Of a DNA stretch of 64,000 nt, positions 54,602 to 64,000 are shown in pieces. The DNA lies in contig NZ_PTIX01000006.1 in assembly GCF_002934265.1 (NCBI RefSeq), positions 310,001-374,000 on the forward strand. The letters run 5' to 3'. A model generated the notes under the pieces. It worked only from the letters and a program-made list of their open reading frames with translations. It made no database searches and was not told where the DNA came from. Made by a program: the position numbers and the translations under genes. Source of the stretch: Actinokineospora auranticolor. GTDB taxonomy: Bacteria; Actinomycetota; Actinomycetes; Mycobacteriales; Pseudonocardiaceae. Positions within the stretch are counted from its first letter, which is position 1. Every line of letters starts with the position of its first letter.

Positions 54602-56608
54602 CTAGTTGCGCGGGAAAGACGTCGGGATGGTCGGCACGCCGCCACCGCCGCCGCGTTTGCCGATGGTGATGCTGAGCGTCTCGTCCTTGTCGATCTTCTC
54701 GCCGGGCTGCTTGTCCTGCTCCTCGATGCGACCGGGTTCGTCGCGGGGGTCCTCTAGGGGCTTCTCGGTGATGTCGAAGCGGCCGTTCCAGCCCATCTGG
54801 GACAGGATGCCCTGGGCCTCGGCCCGGGACCTGCCGACCAGGTTCGGCATCTGCAGGCCGTCCTTGTCGCCCTTCGACACGCTCAGGGTGATCACCGTGC
54901 CCTTGCGCGCCTTGCCGCTCTTCGGCGTCTGGTCGACGACCTGGTCCTTCGGCTGGTCGGACGACACGTCCTTGCGCTGAGGGGTGAAGCCCGCGGTCTG
55001 CAGGTTCTGCGCGGCGGTGGCGTAGTCCTGGCCGACCAGGTTCGGCACGTCCACCGCGTCCGGGCCCTTGCCGATGGCAAGTTTGATGGTGGTCCCCGGC
55101 GCGACCTGCTGGCCGCCCGACGGGTTGGTGCCGACGACCTTGCCGATCAGCTTCTCGTCGTCGGTCGCTTCCTGGTCGACCTCGGGGGCGACCGCCAGCT
55201 TCGCGTCCTGCAGCGCCTTCACCGCGTCCTGCTGGGACTTGCCCACCACGTCCGGCACCGGCACCTTGCCCGGGGCCGTGCCGACCTTCAGCGTGATCCG
55301 GTCGCCCTTGTGCACGTCCGAGTTGGCCGCCGGGTCGGTGCTGACGACCTTGCCGATCTGGTCCGGGGCGCACGCGCTCGGCTGGCCGTCGACCTGCTCG
55401 CACACCACCGGCTCGCGCTGGACCTGCAGGCCCATGTTGCTCAGCTTGGTGTCCGCCTCGCTGGCCGTGAGGGTGCTGACGTTCGGCAGCTTGAACGCCT
55501 CGTTGCCGGTCGGCTTCTCGTCCTTGCCGTTCATCAGGATGAACAGCACCGCGACCAGGGCGAACACCACCAGCGCGGCCAGCACGACCAGCCAGGTCTT
55601 GCGGCGCTTGCGCTTGCGGTCCTCTTCGTCCTGGTCGTAGCGGTCGTAGCTGTCGTACTCGTCGGCCACGACCTCCGGGCGGTGCCTGCCGCGGACCTCG
55701 GTGGGCCGACCCTGGCCCATGACCGTGGTGCGGTCCTCGTCGGTCATCACCATCGGCGCGGCGGGCCGCTGGCCGGAGAGCACCCGCACGATGTCGGTGC
55801 GCATCTCGGCCGCCGACTGGTAGCGGTTGGGCGCGCCCTTGGACATCGCCTTGAGCACGATCGCGTCGAGCTGCGGGCTGACCCGCGGGTTCAGCGCCGA
55901 CGGCGGCTTCGGGTCCTCCCGCACGTGCTGGTAGGCCACGGCGACCGGGGAGTCACCGGTGAACGGCGGTTCGCCGGTGAGCAGTTCGAACAGCACGCAG
56001 CCGGTGGCGTAGACGTCGCTGCGGGCGTCCACCGCCTCGCCGCGGGCCTGCTCCGGCGACAGGTACTGGGCGGTCCCTATCACCGCCGCGGTCTGGGTGA
56101 CCGCGACCTGGCCGTCGGCGACCGCGCGGGCGATGCCGAAGTCCATCACCTTCACCGCGCCGGAGCGGGTGATCATCACGTTCGCGGGCTTGACGTCGCG
56201 GTGCACGATGCCGTGCCGGTGGCTGAAGTCCAGCGCGGCGCAGACGTCGGCCATGATCTCCATCGCCCGCTGGCCGGGCAGCGGCCCCTCGGACTTGACG
56301 ATGTCGCGCAGCGTCCGCCCGTCGACGTACTCCATGACGATGTAGGGCAGCGGGCCGCCGTCGACGCGGGTCTCGCCGGTGTCGTACACGGCCACGATCG
56401 CCGGGTGGTTGAGCGCGGCGGCGTTCTGCGCCTCGCGGCGGAAGCGCTCCAGGAACTGCGGGTCGCGGGCCAAGTCCTGGCGGAGCACCTTCACGGCGAC
56501 CTCGCGCGAGAGCCGGACGTCGCGGCCGCGGTGGACCTCGGACATGCCGCCGTAGCCGATCGTCTCGCCGATCTCGTAGCGGTTGGAGAGCAGTCGCGGT
56601 GTGGTCAT
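54602..56608 (-). CDS. pknB: Serine/threonine kinase PknB with four PASTA domains
   Basis: The protein has 668 residues. The kinase domain (about 10-275) is complete: IGYGGMSEVHRG loop, VAVKVL lysine, HRDVKPANVMI, DFGIARA. After a juxtamembrane stretch comes one helix (about 336-356), then four outward PASTA repeats (about 370-440, 445-510, 512-575 and 578-660), starting FKLPNVSTL, VPVPDVVG, VDVPNLVG and LQMPNLVG. They sense muropeptides or lipid II. It controls growth and wall synthesis, with CwlM and FhaA among known mycobacterial targets. Last gene of the fhaA-to-pknB run; pknA is 94 nt upstream. Confidence 0.97.
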   Translation of the reverse strand: MTTPRLLSNRYEIGETIGYGGMSEVHRGRDVRLSREVAVKVLRQDLARDPQFLERFRREAQNAAALNHPAIVAVYDTGETRVDGGPLPYIVMEYVDGRTLRDIVKSEGPLPGQRAMEIMADVCAALDFSHRHGIVHRDVKPANVMITRSGAVKVMDFGIARAVADGQVAVTQTAAVIGTAQYLSPEQARGEAVDARSDVYATGCVLFELLTGEPPFTGDSPVAVAYQHVREDPKPPSALNPRVSPQLDAIVLKAMSKGAPNRYQSAAEMRTDIVRVLSGQRPAAPMVMTDEDRTTVMGQGRPTEVRGRHRPEVVADEYDSYDRYDQDEEDRKRKRRKTWLVVLAALVVFALVAVLFILMNGKDEKPTGNEAFKLPNVSTLTASEADTKLSNMGLQVQREPVVCEQVDGQPSACAPDQIGKVVSTDPAANSDVHKGDRITLKVGTAPGKVPVPDVVGKSQQDAVKALQDAKLAVAPEVDQEATDDEKLIGKVVGTNPSGGQQVAPGTTIKLAIGKGPDAVDVPNLVGQDYATAAQNLQTAGFTPQRKDVSSDQPKDQVVDQTPKSGKARKGTVITLSVSKGDKDGLQMPNLVGRSRAEAQGILSQMGWNGRFDITEKPLEDPRDEPGRIEEQDKQPGEKIDKDETLSITIGKRGGGGGVPTIPTSFPRN

Positions 56609-56702
56609 CGGTGCGTTGTCCCGCTCCTAGTCAAGTCCTGTCCCATCGTGCCTGCTGTCCTGGCGCGGACTGGCAGGGTCCTGCGGCGGTTCCGGTGGGC
56701 GC

Positions 56703-58184
56703 TCATCCGGGCGGTCCGTTCTGCGCGGGCCTGCACCGGACCGTGATGTCGGTGCCCGGTTTCACCCGGCCGTTCGGTGAGACTCCCACGACCGGGCAGT
56801 TCGCGGGGTCCCCCGGCGGAATACCCATGTCGGTTACCACGAACGGCTCGAGCCCCATCCGGGTCAGGTCCGCCTCGACGTCGGCGGCGGGCCGCTCCAG
56901 GAAGAACTTCTCCGGCACGCTGACCAGGTCACCACCCGGGTCGACGTCGCCGGGGCGGGTGGTTCGGGTGGTGGTCGGCGCGGCAGACCCCGCGCCGGGC
57001 AGTTCGGGCTCCTCGTCGGAACCCGTGCTCGGCGTCGGCTTGCTCTGCCCGGTGGGCCGGGAGCCCGCGGGCCCGGCCGGGCCCTTGCCATCGTCGGAGC
57101 CGAACACCGCGGTCAGCGCGAAGGCCAGCCCCGCGATCAGCAGGACGACCAGCACCGCGATGGCCAGCCACAGCCCACCCCGGCCCTGGCGGTGCGGCGG
57201 TCGCGGCATGCCCATGGGGAACGGGCCGGAGCCCGGCGGGTGGCCGGGCGGCGGGACCGGCAGCAGCCCGGGGTGGGTCCCGGTGGCGGTCAGGTGCTGC
57301 TGCGGGTGCGGGACCGCCATGGCCAGCCCGGACGGGGCGGGCAGCGGTCGGCCCGCGCGCACCGCCGCCGCGGCCGCGGCGAACTCGCCGCCGTTGCCGT
57401 AGCGGTGCCTCGGGTCCTTGACCAGCGTGGTCTCGATGAGCGCGCGGGCGCCCGGCGGCACGTCCGGCGGCAGCGGCGGCGGCAGGTCGCGGATGTGCAT
57501 CATCGCGACCGTCACCGCGTTCTCCGACAGGAACGGCCTGCGCCCGGCCAGGCACTCGTAGCCGACCACGGCGAGGGAGTACACGTCACTGGACGGTTCG
57601 GCCTCATGCCCCAGAGCCTGCTCCGGGGCGATGTAGTGCGCCGTGCCCATGACCATCCCGGATCGGGTGACGGGCGCGGCGTCGGCGGCCTTGGCGATGC
57701 CGAAGTCGGTCAACTTCACCACCCCGGCGGGGGTGATCAGGATGTTGCCGGGCTTGACGTCGCGGTGCACGTACCCGCGTTCGTGCGCGGCCTGCAGCGC
57801 GTGCCCGGCCTGCTCCAGGATGTCGAGGGTGCGCTCGGCGGAGATCCGGCCCTCCTTGGCCAGGATCGCGGCGAGCGGATCGCCCTCGACCAGTTCCATG
57901 ACCAGGTAGGCGGTGTCCTGCGGGCCGTCGACGATGGCCGCGGTCTCGCCGTAGTCGTGCACCGCGGCGATGCCCGGGTGGTTGATCGACGCGGTGGTCC
58001 TGGCCTCGGTGCGGAAGCGGTGCAGGAACTCCGCGTCCCCGCACAGCTCCGGCTTGAGCACCTTGACCGCGACCAGCCGGTCGAGCCGGGTGTCGGCGGC
58101 CTCCCACACCTCGCCCATGCCGCCGACCGCGATCCGGCGGGCGAGCCGGTAGCGGTCGGCGAGGAGCTGGCCGGAGGTGAGCAT
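56703..58184 (-). CDS. pknA: Serine/threonine kinase PknA
   Basis: The protein has 493 residues. A complete kinase domain (about 10-270: [37 protein letters not shown]) is followed by a Pro/Gly-rich segment and a membrane helix (about 320-340). The outer region of about 150 residues is Thr/Pro/Gly-rich and ends in a PASTA-like unit ([19 protein letters not shown] to [15 protein letters not shown], about 425-490). Mycobacterial PknA lacks a PASTA domain. It works with PknB on cell shape and division proteins. It follows pbpA by 3 nt. Confidence 0.95.
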   Translation of the reverse strand: MLTSGQLLADRYRLARRIAVGGMGEVWEAADTRLDRLVAVKVLKPELCGDAEFLHRFRTEARTTASINHPGIAAVHDYGETAAIVDGPQDTAYLVMELVEGDPLAAILAKEGRISAERTLDILEQAGHALQAAHERGYVHRDVKPGNILITPAGVVKLTDFGIAKAADAAPVTRSGMVMGTAHYIAPEQALGHEAEPSSDVYSLAVVGYECLAGRRPFLSENAVTVAMMHIRDLPPPLPPDVPPGARALIETTLVKDPRHRYGNGGEFAAAAAAVRAGRPLPAPSGLAMAVPHPQQHLTATGTHPGLLPVPPPGHPPGSGPFPMGMPRPPHRQGRGGLWLAIAVLVVLLIAGLAFALTAVFGSDDGKGPAGPAGSRPTGQSKPTPSTGSDEEPELPGAGSAAPTTTRTTRPGDVDPGGDLVSVPEKFFLERPAADVEADLTRMGLEPFVVTDMGIPPGDPANCPVVGVSPNGRVKPGTDITVRCRPAQNGPPG

Positions 58185-58187
58185 GGC

Positions 58188-59675
58188 TCAGGCACCGCCC
58201 AGCGCGGCGTTCATGGTGGCCCGGCCGATGGCCGCGGACAGCTTGCCGCCGGTGGCGGCCACGTCCTGGCTCTCCACCACGACGGCCACCGCGACCTTCG
58301 GGTCCTCGGCCGGGGCGAAGGCCACGTACCAGGCGAACGGCGGGGTGTTCTTCGGGTCGAGGCCCGCCTCGGCGGTACCGGTCTTGGACGCGATGGTCAG
58401 CCCGTCGCGCTTGCCCTCGCCACCGGTCTTCGACTCGGAGGTGATCATCATGTCGCGCAGCTGCGTCGCGGTGTCGCGGGACATGGCCCGGCCGAGGCTG
58501 TCCTCGTCCAGGTGCGAGATCTCCGAGAGGTCCGGCGCCAGGATCGACTTCACCAGCTGCGGCTTCATCCGCTCACCGCCGTTGGCGATGGCGGCCACGA
58601 TCTGCGCGTTCTGCAGCGGCGTCAGCCGCACGTCGCGTTGGCCGATGCCGGTCTGGAACAGCGCGTTGCGGTCCACCACGTCCATGCAGGACGCGCGGGG
58701 ACCGATGCAGGACTGCTCCACGCTCATCGGGATGGTGAGGTCTTCCTCACCGAGGCCGAACTTGGCCGCCTGGTCGCGCAGCTTGTCGTTGCCCAGTTCG
58801 CTGGCGAGCTGGGCGAAAGCGGTGTTGCAGGACAGCGACAGCGCCGTCTCCATGGTGACGCCGTTGGGGGCGCCCGCGCAGAAGCCGCGGTTGTAGTTGC
58901 GCAGCTCCGAGCCGCCGACGGCGATCTTGTCGGCGGAGGTGACCTGGGTGTCCTTGTTCTTGCCGTCGGCCAGCGCGGCGGCGGCCACGACCAGCTTGAA
59001 CGTGGAGCCCGGCGCGTAGGTCTCGGAGATCGCCCGGTTGAGCATGGGCTTGCGCTTGTCGTTGTTGAAGGTCTGCCAGGCCTGCTCCTGCGCCTCCGGG
59101 TCGTGCGCGGAGAGGCCGTTGGTGTCGTAGGACGGCGTGCTGACCATGGCCAGGATCTCGCCGGTCTTCGGGTTCAGCGCCACGACCGAACCCGCGTAGC
59201 CCGCCTTCTCCATCGCCGCGTAGGCCGCGGTCTGTGCAGCCGGGTTGATCGTCAGCTCGATGTTGCCGCCGCGCGGGTCCCGGCCGGTGATCAGGTCGGA
59301 GAGCCTGCGCACGAACAGCCGGTCGTCGGAGCCGTTGAGGATCTCGTCCTCGGCGCGCTCCAGGCCGCCCGCGCCGTAGCGGATCGAGTAGTAGCCGGTG
59401 ACCGGTGCCCAGGTGGGCGCGTTGTTGTAGACGCGCAGGAAGCGCAGCCGGTCGTTGGTGGGGTTGACCGTGGCCACGACCTGCATCTGGTTGTTCTTGT
59501 CCCGGACCAGGATCTTGCCGCGCTCGCGGGAGTACTCCTCGTAGAGCACCCGCCGGTTGCGCGGGTCGGTGCGGTACTCGTCGGCCTTGATGATCTGGAT
59601 GTAGGTGGCGTTGGCCAGCAGCAGGATGATCATGGCGAGCATGGCGAGGCCGACCCGGCGCAGGGGCGTGTTCAT
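58188..59675 (-). CDS. pbpA: Penicillin-binding protein PbpA (transpeptidase)
   Basis: The protein has 495 residues. One N-terminal membrane helix (about 8-26) is followed by a dimerisation region and the transpeptidase domain with active-site STFK (APGSTFKLV, about 226), SCN (LSLSCNTAF) and KTGTAEAG (about 430). It cross-links peptidoglycan and partners with RodA, encoded just upstream and overlapping by 4 nt (ATGA). In mycobacteria PbpA localises to the septum and is regulated by PknB. Confidence 0.96.
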   Translation of the reverse strand: MNTPLRRVGLAMLAMIILLLANATYIQIIKADEYRTDPRNRRVLYEEYSRERGKILVRDKNNQMQVVATVNPTNDRLRFLRVYNNAPTWAPVTGYYSIRYGAGGLERAEDEILNGSDDRLFVRRLSDLITGRDPRGGNIELTINPAAQTAAYAAMEKAGYAGSVVALNPKTGEILAMVSTPSYDTNGLSAHDPEAQEQAWQTFNNDKRKPMLNRAISETYAPGSTFKLVVAAAALADGKNKDTQVTSADKIAVGGSELRNYNRGFCAGAPNGVTMETALSLSCNTAFAQLASELGNDKLRDQAAKFGLGEEDLTIPMSVEQSCIGPRASCMDVVDRNALFQTGIGQRDVRLTPLQNAQIVAAIANGGERMKPQLVKSILAPDLSEISHLDEDSLGRAMSRDTATQLRDMMITSESKTGGEGKRDGLTIASKTGTAEAGLDPKNTPPFAWYVAFAPAEDPKVAVAVVVESQDVAATGGKLSAAIGRATMNAALGGA

Positions 59676-61141
59676 GTCGGCCGCTCCACCATGACCGTGT
59701 GCGCCTCGGCGATCGGGGCCTGCTGGGCGGGCCGCGGCCGGTTGCCGGTCTGCGGCCTGCGCGCGGCGTCGGAGATGCGCAGCAGGAGGGCGACCAGGAC
59801 GTAGTTGGCCAGCAGCGAGGAACCCCCGTACGACAGGAACGGCGCGGTGATGCCGGTCATCGGGATCAGCTTGGTGACACCGCCGACGACCACGAACACC
59901 TGCATGATCAGCGCGAAGGACAGGCCGCCGCCGAGCAGCTTGCCGAAGGTGTCGCGCACGGCCAGCGCGCTGCGCATGCCGCGCAGCGCCAGCACGGTGT
60001 AGACCATCAGCAGCGCGGCCAGGCCGATGAAGCCGAGCTCCTCGCCGATCGCCGCGGCGATGAAGTCGGTGTTGGACAGCGGAACCAGGTCCGGGCGGCC
60101 CGCGCCGAGCCCGGTACCCGCGACGCCGCCGGTGCCGAGGCCGAACAGCGCCTGCGCGATCTGGTAGCCGCCGCCCTGGGCGCCGTAGGTGGCCAGCGGG
60201 TCGAACCAGTTGGCCACGCGCTGCTGCACGTGGGTGAACAGGTGGTAGGCGATGACCGCCCCGCCGATGAACAGCCCCACGCCCAGCACGACCCACACAC
60301 CGCGCTCGGTCGCCACGTAGAGCATCACCAGGATGGTGGCGTAGAACAGCAGCGAGGTGCCCAGGTCCTTCTGGAAGACCAACACGCCCAGCGAGACCGC
60401 CCAGGCGAACACGATCGGACCCAGGTCGCGGGCGCGCGGCAGGTCGACGCCGAGCAGCCGCCTGCCCGCGGTCATGAACAGGTCGCGTTTGGACACCAGG
60501 AACGCGGCGAAGAACACCAGCAGCAGGATCTTGGCGAACTCGCCCGGTTGCAGCGAGAGCGGACCCACCTTCAGCCAGATCTTGGCGCCGTTGATGGTCG
60601 GGGCGATGAAGCTGGGCAGGAACGCGGGCAGCGCCAGCAGGAACAGCCCGGCGAAGCCGAAGGTGTAGTTGTACTTGGTGAGCGTGCGGTGGTCCTTGAT
60701 CACGATCAGCACGGCCAGGAACAGCAGCAACGCGACCGCGGTCCACATGATCTGCCGGGGCACGTCGTTGCTGATCTCGTGGCCCGCGCGCAGGTCCTTC
60801 TCCGCCTGGGCGAGGTCGATCCGGTAGATGAAGACCAGACCGATGCCGTTGAGCAGCGCCACGCACGGCAGGATCAGCGGGTCCGCGTACGGCGCGAACC
60901 GGCGGACCGCGACGTGCGCGATGGTGAACAGCCCGAGGAACGCCAGCCCGTACCAGACGATCCGGAACGTGAGCTGCTGCTCCTGGTTGGCTTCGACGAG
61001 CATCAGCGCGGCGGAGACCACGAACGCGGCGAAGCCGAGCAGGACCAGCTCGGTGCCCCGACGCGTGGGCGCCGCCTTGTCACCGCCCGCGCTGTTCTGC
61101 CCGGTCGCCGGGCCAACCGCGCCTTGGACCGGAGATGCCAT
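59672..61141 (-). CDS. rodA: RodA/FtsW-family peptidoglycan glycosyltransferase
   Basis: The protein has 489 residues, about 10-12 membrane helices, and a SEDS signature near the C-terminal half (VGGVTKLIPMTGITAPFLSY, GGSSLLANYVLVALLLRISD). It polymerises lipid II into glycan strands with PbpA. The Pro/Gln-rich ends are variable. It overlaps pstP by one base and pbpA by four, so the three are tightly co-translated. Confidence 0.96.
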   Translation of the reverse strand: MASPVQGAVGPATGQNSAGGDKAAPTRRGTELVLLGFAAFVVSAALMLVEANQEQQLTFRIVWYGLAFLGLFTIAHVAVRRFAPYADPLILPCVALLNGIGLVFIYRIDLAQAEKDLRAGHEISNDVPRQIMWTAVALLLFLAVLIVIKDHRTLTKYNYTFGFAGLFLLALPAFLPSFIAPTINGAKIWLKVGPLSLQPGEFAKILLLVFFAAFLVSKRDLFMTAGRRLLGVDLPRARDLGPIVFAWAVSLGVLVFQKDLGTSLLFYATILVMLYVATERGVWVVLGVGLFIGGAVIAYHLFTHVQQRVANWFDPLATYGAQGGGYQIAQALFGLGTGGVAGTGLGAGRPDLVPLSNTDFIAAAIGEELGFIGLAALLMVYTVLALRGMRSALAVRDTFGKLLGGGLSFALIMQVFVVVGGVTKLIPMTGITAPFLSYGGSSLLANYVLVALLLRISDAARRPQTGNRPRPAQQAPIAEAHTVMVERPT

Positions 61142-62610
61142 CAGCCGCCGCCCTCGTCCTCGGCGCGTGGGTTGCGGCAGTTGACCCCGGGCTGCGGCTG
61201 GTCGCGCACCGTGGAGGTGGCGGAGCCGGTCGTCGCGGGGGGTGTCGTGGTCGCGACGGTGGTGGTGGCCACCTCGGTGCCCCCGGGCACGGGGGTCGTG
61301 GTCGTCACCGGGACCGTCGTCGTGGTCGTCGTCTGCTCACCCGGGTTGGGCACCGGGTTCTGCCGGGCCACCAGATCGGCGCAGTCGGGCAGGCCGAAGC
61401 GGCTGCGCAGCTCCTGGACGAACTCGCGCGCGTCGGCCGGGTTGCTGAACGTGTTGCTGCCCGTGCGGACCTCGTTCTTGCCGAACTGCTCGAGGTCGTC
61501 GACGTAGTAGCGGTCGCAGCCGGAGGTCCGCGGGTCGCAGGAGCCCTCCATCTGGCTGTTGAGCGACAGGCCGAGCACGCTGCCGCGCACGCCCTGGAAG
61601 ATCGCGATCTCGCCGTCGCGGCCCTCGCCGACGAAGTACTGGTTGTCCACCCAGATCCGGGCCGCCACCACACCGGCCACCAGCAGCACCAGCAGTAGCA
61701 GCAGCCCGATGAGCAGCCGCATGCGCTTGCGCCGCTTGACCCTCGGGTCCGGCGGCGGGGGCTGCTCGACCTTGCGCGGCTCGGGCCGCGGCGTGGTCAT
61801 CGCGCTGGCCCGCGAGGCGGGGGAGTCCGGCGGCGGGGTCTCGTCGGAGCCGTTGCCCGCCGCGCCGCCGATGATCGGGTAGTTGTCGCCGTAGTCGATG
61901 TCGACGACGTCGGCGATGATCACCGTCACGTTGTCCGGACCACCGCCGCGCAGCGCCAGCTCGATCATCCGGTCCGCGCACTCCTGCGGGTCCGGGATCT
62001 GCACCGCCTCGCTGAGCGTCTCGTGGCTGACCGGGCCGGACAGCCCGTCCGAGCACAGCAGGTACCGGTCGCCCGGCCGCGCCTCCCGGATGGTCAGGCT
62101 CGGTTCCACCTCGTGCCCGGTCAGCGCCTTGAGCAGCAGCGACCGCTGCGGGTGGGTGGCCGCCTCGTCCTCGGTGATGCGACCTTCGTCGATCAGCGAC
62201 TGGACGAAGGTGTCGTCGTGGGTGATCTGCGAGAACTGCCCGTTGCGGCGCAGGTAGACCCGCGAGTCGCCGACGTGCACCAAGCCGATCCGGTTCCCCG
62301 CGAACAGGATCGCCGACAGGGTGGTGCCCATGCCGTCGAGTTCGGGGTCGCTGGCCACGAGCTCGGCGATGGCGCCGTTGCCCGCGAGCGTGGCCTCGCG
62401 CAGCTGGCCGAGCAGGTCGTCGCCGGGCTCGTCGTCGTCCAGCGGCGCGAGCGCGGCGATCACCACCTTGCTCGCCACCTCACCGGCGACGTGGCCGCCC
62501 ATGCCGTCGGCGAGGGAGAGCAGGCGCGGTCCCGCGTACACGGAGTCCTGGTTGTTGGAACGCACCAGGCCCCGGTCGCTGCGGGCCGCGTAACGAAGCA
62601 CAAGGGTCAT
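61141..62610 (-). CDS. pstP: PP2C-type Ser/Thr phosphatase PstP
   Basis: The protein has 489 residues. The PP2C domain (about 1-240) has RSNNQDSVYAG, LSLADGMGGHVAGEVAS and GDSRVYLRRNG, with the metal-binding Asp residues present, and CSDGLSGPVSHE, DNVTVIIADV. A linker, one helix (about 296-318) and an extracellular domain of about 170 residues follow, ending in a Thr/Pro/Val-rich tail. It reverses PknA/PknB phosphorylation. The gene overlaps fhaB (ATGA) and rodA. Confidence 0.96.
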   Translation of the reverse strand: MTLVLRYAARSDRGLVRSNNQDSVYAGPRLLSLADGMGGHVAGEVASKVVIAALAPLDDDEPGDDLLGQLREATLAGNGAIAELVASDPELDGMGTTLSAILFAGNRIGLVHVGDSRVYLRRNGQFSQITHDDTFVQSLIDEGRITEDEAATHPQRSLLLKALTGHEVEPSLTIREARPGDRYLLCSDGLSGPVSHETLSEAVQIPDPQECADRMIELALRGGGPDNVTVIIADVVDIDYGDNYPIIGGAAGNGSDETPPPDSPASRASAMTTPRPEPRKVEQPPPPDPRVKRRKRMRLLIGLLLLLVLLVAGVVAARIWVDNQYFVGEGRDGEIAIFQGVRGSVLGLSLNSQMEGSCDPRTSGCDRYYVDDLEQFGKNEVRTGSNTFSNPADAREFVQELRSRFGLPDCADLVARQNPVPNPGEQTTTTTTVPVTTTTPVPGGTEVATTTVATTTPPATTGSATSTVRDQPQPGVNCRNPRAEDEGGG

Positions 62611-63065
62611 GAGCGCAGCTCGATCACCGTCTTGCCGATACGGATCGGGACACCTAGTGGCACCCGGAGGGGTTGGGTGACCTTAGCCCGGTCCAGGTAG
62701 GTGCCGTTCGTCGAGCCCAGATCTTCGACGTACCAGTCCGTGCCGCGCAGCGAGAGCCGCGCGTGCCGGGTGGAGGCGTAGTCGTCGTCGAGCACCAGCG
62801 TCGAGTCGTCCGCGCGGCCCATCAGGATGGGCCTGCCGTCCAGGGAGATCCTGGTCCCGGCCAGGGCGCCGTGGGTCACCACGAGCTGCCGGGGGACCTT
62901 CCCGCCGCGGGTCTTGCCCGGCGTCTTGCGGAAGCCCGGGACCGCGACCCGCAGACCGGACGCGGCGTAGAGGTCCGAGCGGACCACCCGCAGGGCCGCC
63001 AGCACGAACAACCAGAGCAGGGCGAGGAAGCCCGCTCTGGTCAGCTGCATCACCAACTCAGGCAC
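62607..63065 (-). CDS. fhaB: FHA-domain protein FhaB (FipA)
   Basis: The protein has 152 residues. One N-terminal membrane helix (about 9-27) is followed by a basic linker with several Thr, including the region KTPGKTRGGK, and a C-terminal FHA domain (about 70-150: [31 protein letters not shown]). It binds phosphothreonine on partners such as FtsZ or FtsQ-linked proteins in mycobacteria. GTG start; overlaps pstP by 4 nt. A gap of about 196 bp to fhaA may hold a promoter. Confidence 0.95.
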   Translation of the reverse strand: MPELVMQLTRAGFLALLWLFVLAALRVVRSDLYAASGLRVAVPGFRKTPGKTRGGKVPRQLVVTHGALAGTRISLDGRPILMGRADDSTLVLDDDYASTRHARLSLRGTDWYVEDLGSTNGTYLDRAKVTQPLRVPLGVPIRIGKTVIELRS

Positions 63066-63261
63066 TTGTTGTGACCGCTCCTGCTTCTCACGGTGTCCAA
63101 CTCGACATGAGGACTGCCCAGGGCGTACGCCCCCGGACAGCCCTCAGGACGTCTGGTCGACCTCGTACGTTGCCTCGCCTGCCCGCGCATGGTGGGGACC
63201 GCGCGTTCGGTGTGTCTTGGAGCTTCCCCGACCCGAGGACACCCGAGAGGAGGAGCCCCGA

Positions 63262-64000
63262 TCAGCCCTGGGTGCGGAACACCAGCGACGAGTGGCCGAT
63301 CCGCACGACGTCGCCGTCGGCCAGCTGCCAGGTCTGCACCGGCGTGCCGTTGACGGTCGTGCCGTTGGTCGAGCCGAGGTCGGCCAGGGTCGCGCTCTGC
63401 CCGTCCCAGGTGATCTCCAGGTGGCGGCGGGAGACACCGGTGTCCGGCAGCCGGAAGTCCGCGTCCTGGCCGCGGCCGACCACGTTGCCGCCCTGCTTGA
63501 GCGAGTAGTTGCGGTTGGAGCCGTCGTCGAGCTGCAGGCTCGCGGAGAGCTGGCGGGGGCCGGTCTGCACCGCGGGCGGGGCGTAGCCCTGCTGCTGGCC
63601 GTACGGGTCCTGCCCGTAACCGCCCTGCTGCTGGCCGTAACCCTGGTCATAGCCACCACCCTGGTGCTGGCCGTAGCCCTGCTGCTGCTGGCCGTAACCC
63701 TGGTCGTAGCCGCCCTGCTGCTGGCCATAGCCCTGGTCGTAGCCACCACCCTGGTGCTGGCCGTAGCCCTGCTGCTGCTGGCCGTAGCCCTGCTGCTGGT
63801 CGTAGCCACCCTGCTGCTGGCCGTAACCCTGGTCATAGCCGCCCTGCTGCTGCTGGCCGTAACCCTGGTCGTAACCACCGTGCTGCGGTGGCTGCTGGCC
63901 GTAGCCCTGCTGACCGTAGTTGGGATCGTTGCCGTACTGGCCCTGGCCGTACCCGTACTGCTGCTGTCCGTACGGGTCGCCATCAGGCGCCTGGCCGTAG
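63262..64000 (-). CDS. fhaA: FHA-domain protein FhaA, C-terminal part
   Basis: The frame is open to the window edge; the N-terminal part (DUF3662 domain in relatives) is outside. The visible 245 or so residues are a low-complexity linker of about 140 residues built of Tyr-Gly-Gln and Gly-Gly-Tyr-Asp-Gln units, then an FHA domain ([44 protein letters not shown]) ending FRTQG. In mycobacteria FhaA binds the phosphorylated pseudokinase partner of MurJ and CwlM. A separate gene for that pseudokinase occurs here at 13403. Opposite-phase open frames through the repeats are shadows. Confidence 0.93.
   Translation of the reverse strand, partial: YGQAPDGDPYGQQQYGYGQGQYGNDPNYGQQGYGQQPPQHGGYDQGYGQQQQGGYDQGYGQQQGGYDQQQGYGQQQQGYGQHQGGGYDQGYGQQQGGYDQGYGQQQQGYGQHQGGGYDQGYGQQQGGYGQDPYGQQQGYAPPAVQTGPRQLSASLQLDDGSNRNYSLKQGGNVVGRGQDADFRLPDTGVSRRHLEITWDGQSATLADLGSTNGTTVNGTPVQTWQLADGDVVRIGHSSLVFRTQG

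Noticed and set aside
63144..63983. Minus-strand Ser/Thr/Arg-rich open frame over the fhaA repeats
   Set aside because: Another phase of the YGQ repeat DNA; the FHA domain and Tyr-Gly-Gln repeats lie in the true frame, which is open to the window edge.

Overview
The window is a high-GC actinobacterial chromosome segment centred on the replication origin. The gene order (cca-nudix-murJ-sigM-trxBA-cwlM, parAB-rsmG, jag-yidC-yidD-rnpA-rpmH-dnaA-oriC-dnaN-gnd-recF-dciA-gyrB-gyrA, two tRNAs, ppiA-rhomboid-crgA, pabA-pknB-pknA-pbpA-rodA-pstP-fhaB-fhaA) is the conserved actinobacterial origin region. The gnd between dnaN and recF, a MurJ separate from its pseudokinase partner, and very high GC point to Pseudonocardiaceae (Saccharothrix, Actinokineospora or Lentzea-like). 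The species cannot be named from sequence alone.

Left arm (1-19257): the end of a TetR regulator; leuS behind a candidate leucine attenuator; a phytase-like secreted protein; SdpI, YqgE and MFS genes; then cca, a nudix hydrolase, a DUF6049 protein, murJ with a separate pseudokinase, sigM and its anti-sigma factor, trxB-trxA behind a SigR/SigH-like promoter, and cwlM. Partition region (19258-27836): a GNAT gene, an aminotransferase, an atypical Ddl-like ATP-grasp gene, parB-parA and rsmG with three parS-like sites, then a gene-free spacer of about 2 kb. That spacer is strongly pyrimidine-biased on the + strand and carries an 8-bp periodic array. Two inverted copies of a repeat of about 145 bp, both containing DnaA-box-like sequences, flank the partition block.

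Origin (27837-44465): jag-yidC-yidD-rnpA-rpmH read left; dnaA, oriC, dnaN, gnd, recF, dciA, gyrB, gyrA and a DUF3566 gene read right. GyrA carries a 421-residue intein with LAGLIDADG endonuclease motifs directly after its catalytic tyrosine. Right arm (44523-64000): tRNA-Ile and tRNA-Ala, each followed by the same hairpin module and a tandem repeat of about 64 bp; small envelope and stress genes; crgA and a class E sortase; an accessory two-gene insert (XRE/ImmA-IrrE protein plus an unknown partner) beside a parS-like site; pabA; and the Ser/Thr-kinase and cell-shape operon, ending inside fhaA.

The genes cover three linked jobs: starting and segregating replication, building and regulating the cell wall, and thiol/oxidative-stress control. 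Many start codons lie 6-8 nt after a TANNNT box, which suggests leaderless mRNAs.
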